This document shows positions 6,050 through 8,335 of a DNA stretch of 8,335 nt, piece after piece (positions within the stretch are counted from its first letter, which is position 1; each line of letters starts with the position of its first letter). The notes under the pieces are model-generated. The model had not been told where the DNA came from, searched no databases, and saw only the letters and a program-made list of their open reading frames with translations. The translations under genes were made by a program, and so were the position numbers. Source of the stretch: Hyphomicrobiales bacterium (GTDB taxonomy: Bacteria; Pseudomonadota; Alphaproteobacteria; Rhizobiales; Afifellaceae); assembly GCA_013812985.1 (NCBI GenBank), contig JACCSN010000737.1:1-8335 (forward strand), read 5' to 3'.

Positions 6050-7312
6050 TCAGCCGCCGCAGGCCGCCGCCCGCCCGAGAAGAAAGGCCTTCTCGCGCTC
6101 GTTGCGGGTGAACCCGGCCGCACGCTCGAATTGGACCCTGGCCTCGTCTAGCCGGCCGGTCCGGAACAGAAAATCCCCCTTGGCCGCCGGCAGGGGGGCG
6201 TAGTTGCGCAAGGCCGCGGCCTGCGCAATCTCGTCAACGAGCTTTAGACCGGCCTCCGGGCCGATGGCCATGCTGTAGGCCACGGCCCGATTCAGATCGA
6301 CCACCGGCGACGGCATGACCTCACTGAGGGTGTCGTATAGCGCCGCAATCCTCTTCCAGTCCGTATCCTCCGCGTTGCGCGCCCTCGCGTGGCAGGCGGC
6401 GAGCGCGGCCTGCAGGGCGTAGGGCCCGTTGGCGCCTCCCAAGTCCCCGGCGCGTCCCAGGGCGGCGAGGCCGCGGCGGATCAGGAGCTGATCCCAGCGG
6501 GCGCGGTTCTGTTCGGTCAGGACAACCGGCGAGCCGTCCGGCGCCGTGCGAGCGGCGAGACGCGAGACCTGGATTTCCATTAGAGCGAGGAGACCGAAGA
6601 CCTCAGGCTCGTCGGGCGCCAAGCCGGCAAGGATGCGGCCCAGGCGCTGGGCCTCGGCGCAGAGCGCCGGGCGGGTCAGGTCCTCGCCGGCGGTGGCCGA
6701 ATAGCCCTCGTTGAAGATCAGATAAATGACCTCCAGAACCGAGGCGAGGCGCTCCTCTCGCGCCGGCCCCCGAGGCGCCTCGAAAGTCAGGCCGGCGTTG
6801 CCAAGCGTCCTCTTGGCTCGGACGATACGCTGGGCGATGGTCGCTTCGCGGGAGAGGAAGGCGCGGGCGATCTCCTCGGTGGTCAGCCCGCCGACAAGGC
6901 GGAGCGTCAGGGCCGCGCGCGCCTCAGTGGATAAGACCGGGTGGCAGGCGGTGAAGATCAGGCTCAGAAGCTCATCGCCGACGTCGTCGTCCATCGCCGC
7001 TTCGATTTCCTCGACGCAGGTCACGCGTTCATTTTCTTGGGTACGAGCGATCTCGGCGTGCTTGCGCTCAAGCATCTTGTCGCGGCGGAACCCGTCGATG
7101 GCCCGGCGCTTGGCCGCCGCTATCAGCCAGGCGCCGGGGCTTTTCGGAACCCCGGCCTTCGGCCATTCGGACAGGGCGGTCAGGAGGGCGTCCTGCGCCA
7201 GCTCTTCGGCCAGGCTCACGTCCCGCACCATCCGGGCCAAGCCCGCGACGAGCCTGGCCCGTTCGATCCGGAAGACCGTCTCGATCGCCTGATGGGTTTC
7301 GGTCGCAGGCAT
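6050..7312 (-). CDS. ECF42-type RNA polymerase sigma factor with C-terminal TPR-like extension
   Basis: A 420-residue extracytoplasmic-function sigma factor. Region 2 spans about 10-84 (RIERARLVAGLARMVRD, then EELAQDALLTAL and AWLIAAAKRRAIDGFRRD). Region 4 spans about 113-170, with DELLSLIFTACHP and a GLTTEEIARAFL helix-turn-helix ending in QRIVRAKRTL. The remaining about 250 residues, including RIAALYDTL, PSPVVDLNRAVAY and a TPR-like FLFRTGRLDEARVQFERA near the end, match the long C-terminal domain typical of the ECF42 group. From established knowledge, ECF42 factors have no cognate anti-sigma, are encoded beside DGPF/YciI proteins and use the C-terminal domain for activity control; the YciI gene upstream fits exactly. 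The ATG at 7312 matches where family similarity begins, but the ribosome site is poor (GGAAG 2 bases away); an ATG at 7339 is an alternative. The frame stays open to about 7570, but that extension looks non-conserved. Confidence 0.92.
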   Translation of the reverse strand: MPATETHQAIETVFRIERARLVAGLARMVRDVSLAEELAQDALLTALSEWPKAGVPKSPGAWLIAAAKRRAIDGFRRDKMLERKHAEIARTQENERVTCVEEIEAAMDDDVGDELLSLIFTACHPVLSTEARAALTLRLVGGLTTEEIARAFLSREATIAQRIVRAKRTLGNAGLTFEAPRGPAREERLASVLEVIYLIFNEGYSATAGEDLTRPALCAEAQRLGRILAGLAPDEPEVFGLLALMEIQVSRLAARTAPDGSPVVLTEQNRARWDQLLIRRGLAALGRAGDLGGANGPYALQAALAACHARARNAEDTDWKRIAALYDTLSEVMPSPVVDLNRAVAYSMAIGPEAGLKLVDEIAQAAALRNYAPLPAAKGDFLFRTGRLDEARVQFERAAGFTRNEREKAFLLGRAAACGG

Positions 7313-7616
7313 GTCTTCCGGACGAGGTCGTAGGCTCATATGCGTAGACGCCCGCGTTCGACCCATCCCAGACCATTCGGACGGTCCCGCATTCGGGGCG
7401 CCGCAAGGTGCTCCGTCAGGATGTCCCATCGATTTCGGCAAGGTCCTCACCATCGTAGTACTGAGCCGGTGTGATCCGGCCAAAGAGGTTGAGGAAAGGA
7501 AGAGAGTTGCTCCCAGGCACGAACCCCGCGTCCACGGCGCGGACATCCAGTTTAAGGAGTCACTACCCAAGAGAACGGCTAGGAACAGGGCAAGTCGCGG
7601 TGGCGACCGACGGGCT
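7313..7616. other. Gap inside the yciI-sigma module, with a protein-like open stretch
   Basis: The 304 bases between the YciI stop and the sigma start are longer than expected for a two-gene ECF42 operon. No start-to-stop gene can be supported. On the minus strand, 7559-7419 is a 47-codon open stretch bounded by TGA codons at 7562-7560 and 7418-7416. It reads with few Arg/Ala/Pro runs (segment FVPGSNSLPFLNLFGRI), unlike typical shadow frames here, and the bases look less GC-rich than their surroundings. No TGTCGA promoter motif occurs in the gap, so the sigma gene may depend on the promoter before the YciI gene. Confidence 0.4.
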
Positions 7617-8042
7617 TCAGCGGCGGCTGGCCGCCTTTTCGCGATTTCGGTCGTGCAGTTCGGCGACTTCCGGCGTCAGGGCGTCGCCGAAGTCGGCCGC
7701 CTCGAACACCGGCCGGATCTCGATCTCGCTCGGGCCGAGCATCGGATTCGGGCAGCGCTTCACCCACTCGACCGCCTCGGCCAGGTCCTTGACTTCCCAG
7801 AGCCAGAAGCCGGCGACCAGCTCGCGAGTCTCGGCGAAGGGGCCGTCGATGACGGTGCGGCTCGGGCCGTCAAAGGCCACGCGCTTGCCCTGCGCTGACG
7901 GCTTGAGGCCCTCGCCGGCCAGCATGACGCCGGCGTTAACCAGCTCCTCGTTGAACTTGCCCATGGCCTCGAGCAGTTCGGTCGAGGGCATGACGCTCGC
8001 TTCGCTGTCTTTGGTCGCCTTCACCAGAACCATAACGCGCAT
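7617..8042 (-). CDS. YciI/DGPF-domain protein, ECF42 partner
   Basis: A 141-residue soluble protein of the YciI-like (YCII-related, 'DGPF') family. It starts MRVMVLVKATKDSEA, has FNEELVNAG and AGEGLKPS, then the name-giving DGPF at 66-69 in VIDGPFAETRELVAGFWLWEV, and ends in a family-typical EIEIRPVFEAADFGD segment. The fold is a dimeric ferredoxin-like alpha/beta barrel. Biochemical activity is unknown for most members, though genes of this family are regularly controlled by and co-encoded with ECF41/ECF42 sigma factors. ATG at 8042-8040 is set by AGGAG (8055-8051) 8 bases upstream; a farther in-frame start would read through the ribosome site and hairpin. It is the first gene after a predicted ECF42 promoter, followed by the sigma gene. 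It is probably the main target of the sigma factor and may take part in sensing or responding to an unknown stress. Confidence 0.9.
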   Translation of the reverse strand: MRVMVLVKATKDSEASVMPSTELLEAMGKFNEELVNAGVMLAGEGLKPSAQGKRVAFDGPSRTVIDGPFAETRELVAGFWLWEVKDLAEAVEWVKRCPNPMLGPSEIEIRPVFEAADFGDALTPEVAELHDRNREKAASRR

Positions 8043-8064
8043 CGTCGTGTCTCCTCTGATCCAC

Positions 8065-8083
8065 GGAGGCCACATCGGCCTCC
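8065..8083 (-). other. 5'-UTR hairpin of the yciI-sigma transcript
   Basis: Perfect 7-bp arms GGAGGCC/GGCCTCC around GATGT (minus-strand RNA). The predicted transcript start (about 8086-8089, downstream of CGTC at 8097-8094) would put this stem within a few bases of the 5' end and about 10 bases before the AGGAG ribosome site. Such 5' stems often protect mRNA from RNA-end-dependent decay. Its 5' arm also carries a ribosome-site-like GGAGG. Confidence 0.45.
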
Positions 8084-8093
8084 CTGCTCATAC

Positions 8094-8120
8094 GACGAAC
8101 GAGCTTTGGCGGGATCGACA
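8094..8120 (-). promoter_or_regulatory. Predicted ECF42-type promoter for the yciI-sigma operon
   Basis: On the minus strand, TGTCGA (8120-8115) is followed after exactly 17 bases by CGTC (8097-8094). As I recall, published ECF42 target promoters have TGTCGA at -35 and CGA/TC at -10. The position, about 50 bases before the YciI start codon, is right, and the adjacent gene encodes an ECF42 factor, which supports autoregulation. The -35 is contained in the palindrome at 8108-8127. Confidence 0.72.
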
Positions 8121-8127
8121 TCCCGCC
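8108..8127. repeat. Perfect 8+4+8 palindrome centred on the -35 element
   Basis: Arms GGCGGGAT (8108-8115) and ATCCCGCC (8120-8127) flank CGAC, so TGTCGA on the minus strand lies at the exact centre. This is a possible operator for a dimeric regulator that would mask the -35 box. Alternatively it is a remnant of mobile-element end sequence, since transposase debris lies just beyond. Confidence 0.5.
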
Positions 8128-8158
8128 GAAACTTTCGCGCGAAAGGGGTCTACCGCGG

Positions 8159-8306
8159 TTCCGCACGATCATCCATGGCCTGTGGAACGCCATCAGCCGA
8201 ATCCTCGACCTCACCTCGCCCCAGGAATGCGCCGCCCCAGGAATGCGCCAACGACTTCGCCGATGCCGGCTACGGTGCCGATCGATCGGAAACCGCTCCA
8301 AGGTGA
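8159..8306 (+). pseudogene. C-terminal remnant of an IS630-family-like transposase, frameshifted
   Basis: In one frame (codons from 8159) the plus strand reads FRTIIHGLWNAISRILDLTSPQECA. After 8233 the reading continues in the next frame as ANDFADAGYGADRSETAPR and ends at TGA 8304-8306. Together they resemble the usual end of IS630-family transposases (pattern LWxAIxxLLDxFxPxECANYFxxAGYxxD). The frames are separated by an exact 16-bp tandem duplication (8218-8233 and 8234-8249), which shifts the frame by one. The catalytic DDE part is absent; sequence before about 8159 shows no clear similarity. It is therefore a dead fragment. Family assignment is from memory of motifs, so moderate. Confidence 0.55.
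8218..8249 (+). repeat. 16-bp perfect tandem duplication
   Basis: GCCCCAGGAATGCGCC occurs twice back to back (8218-8233, 8234-8249). Because 16 is not a multiple of three, it breaks the transposase remnant's frame; removing one copy restores a continuous PQECANDFADAGY reading. The likely origin is replication slippage. Confidence 0.9.
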
Positions 8307-8335
8307 ACGACTCTCGGGATACGCGGATTGCTCGG

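Noticed and set aside
7313..7570. N-terminal extension of the sigma factor frame (an 86-residue lead)
   Set aside because: It begins at a TTG without a clear ribosome site and looks unlike sigma sequence; similarity to ECF factors starts near the ATG at 7312. The frame is probably open by chance.
7936..8301. Minus-strand open frame of 121 codons covering the YciI start region
   Set aside because: The composition is Arg/His/Ser-rich, and it overlaps the YciI gene, its ribosome site and promoter, with no family features.
1..8335. CRISPR arrays, tRNA/rRNA genes, toxin-antitoxin pairs, phage genes
   Set aside because: I read for these on both strands and saw no spaced direct repeats, cloverleaf-like segments or recognisable small paired genes.

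Overview
The window is GC-rich (roughly two thirds G+C by eye) with dense, short-spaced genes. Protein style and gene content (GntR/HutC regulator, short-chain dehydrogenases, an ECF42-type sigma factor with a DGPF/YciI partner, IS630-like debris) point to an alphaproteobacterium, most likely in the Hyphomicrobiales (Rhizobiales). This placement is an inference from style, not from a marker gene.

Left part (1-4155, plus strand): an apparent three-gene operon. Gene 1 is a fused 2-oxoacid dehydrogenase E1: alpha and beta halves in one chain, followed by a lipoyl domain; its true 5' end is probably outside the window. Gene 2 (GTG at 2384) is an Ldh_2/malate-lactate-type NAD(P)-dependent dehydrogenase. 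Gene 3 (GTG at 3514) overlaps gene 2 by 4 bases and is a shortened SDR-fold protein that has lost the catalytic Tyr and Lys. A GntR/HutC-type regulator (4173-4961, minus) converges on gene 3. A full-length SDR (5122-5898, plus) is divergent from the regulator and also carries Phe where the SDR catalytic Tyr belongs. A plausible reading is a regulated catabolic locus in which a 2-hydroxyacid is oxidised to a 2-oxoacid (gene 2) and oxidatively decarboxylated (gene 1). The two SDR-fold proteins would act on a related intermediate by non-canonical chemistry, or in a non-catalytic role. The substrate cannot be read from the sequence.

Right part (6050-8120, minus strand): an unrelated stress-type module. 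A YciI/DGPF-domain protein (7617-8042) is followed, after a 304-base gap, by an ECF42-type sigma factor with the long C-terminal TPR-like extension (6050-7312). Upstream of the YciI gene is a very good match to the ECF42 promoter signature (TGTCGA, 17 bases, CGTC). Its -35 box lies in the middle of a perfect 8+4+8 palindrome, and a 7-bp hairpin sits at the predicted 5' end of the mRNA. This suggests an autoregulated sigma operon with an extra operator.

Right edge (about 8159-8306, plus strand): a decayed C-terminal fragment of what looks like an IS630-family transposase, frameshifted by an exact 16-bp tandem duplication.

The main points of interest are the matching Tyr-to-Phe changes in two neighbouring SDRs, one of them apparently a complete pseudoenzyme; the E1alpha-E1beta-lipoyl fusion; and the palindrome-embedded ECF42 promoter.
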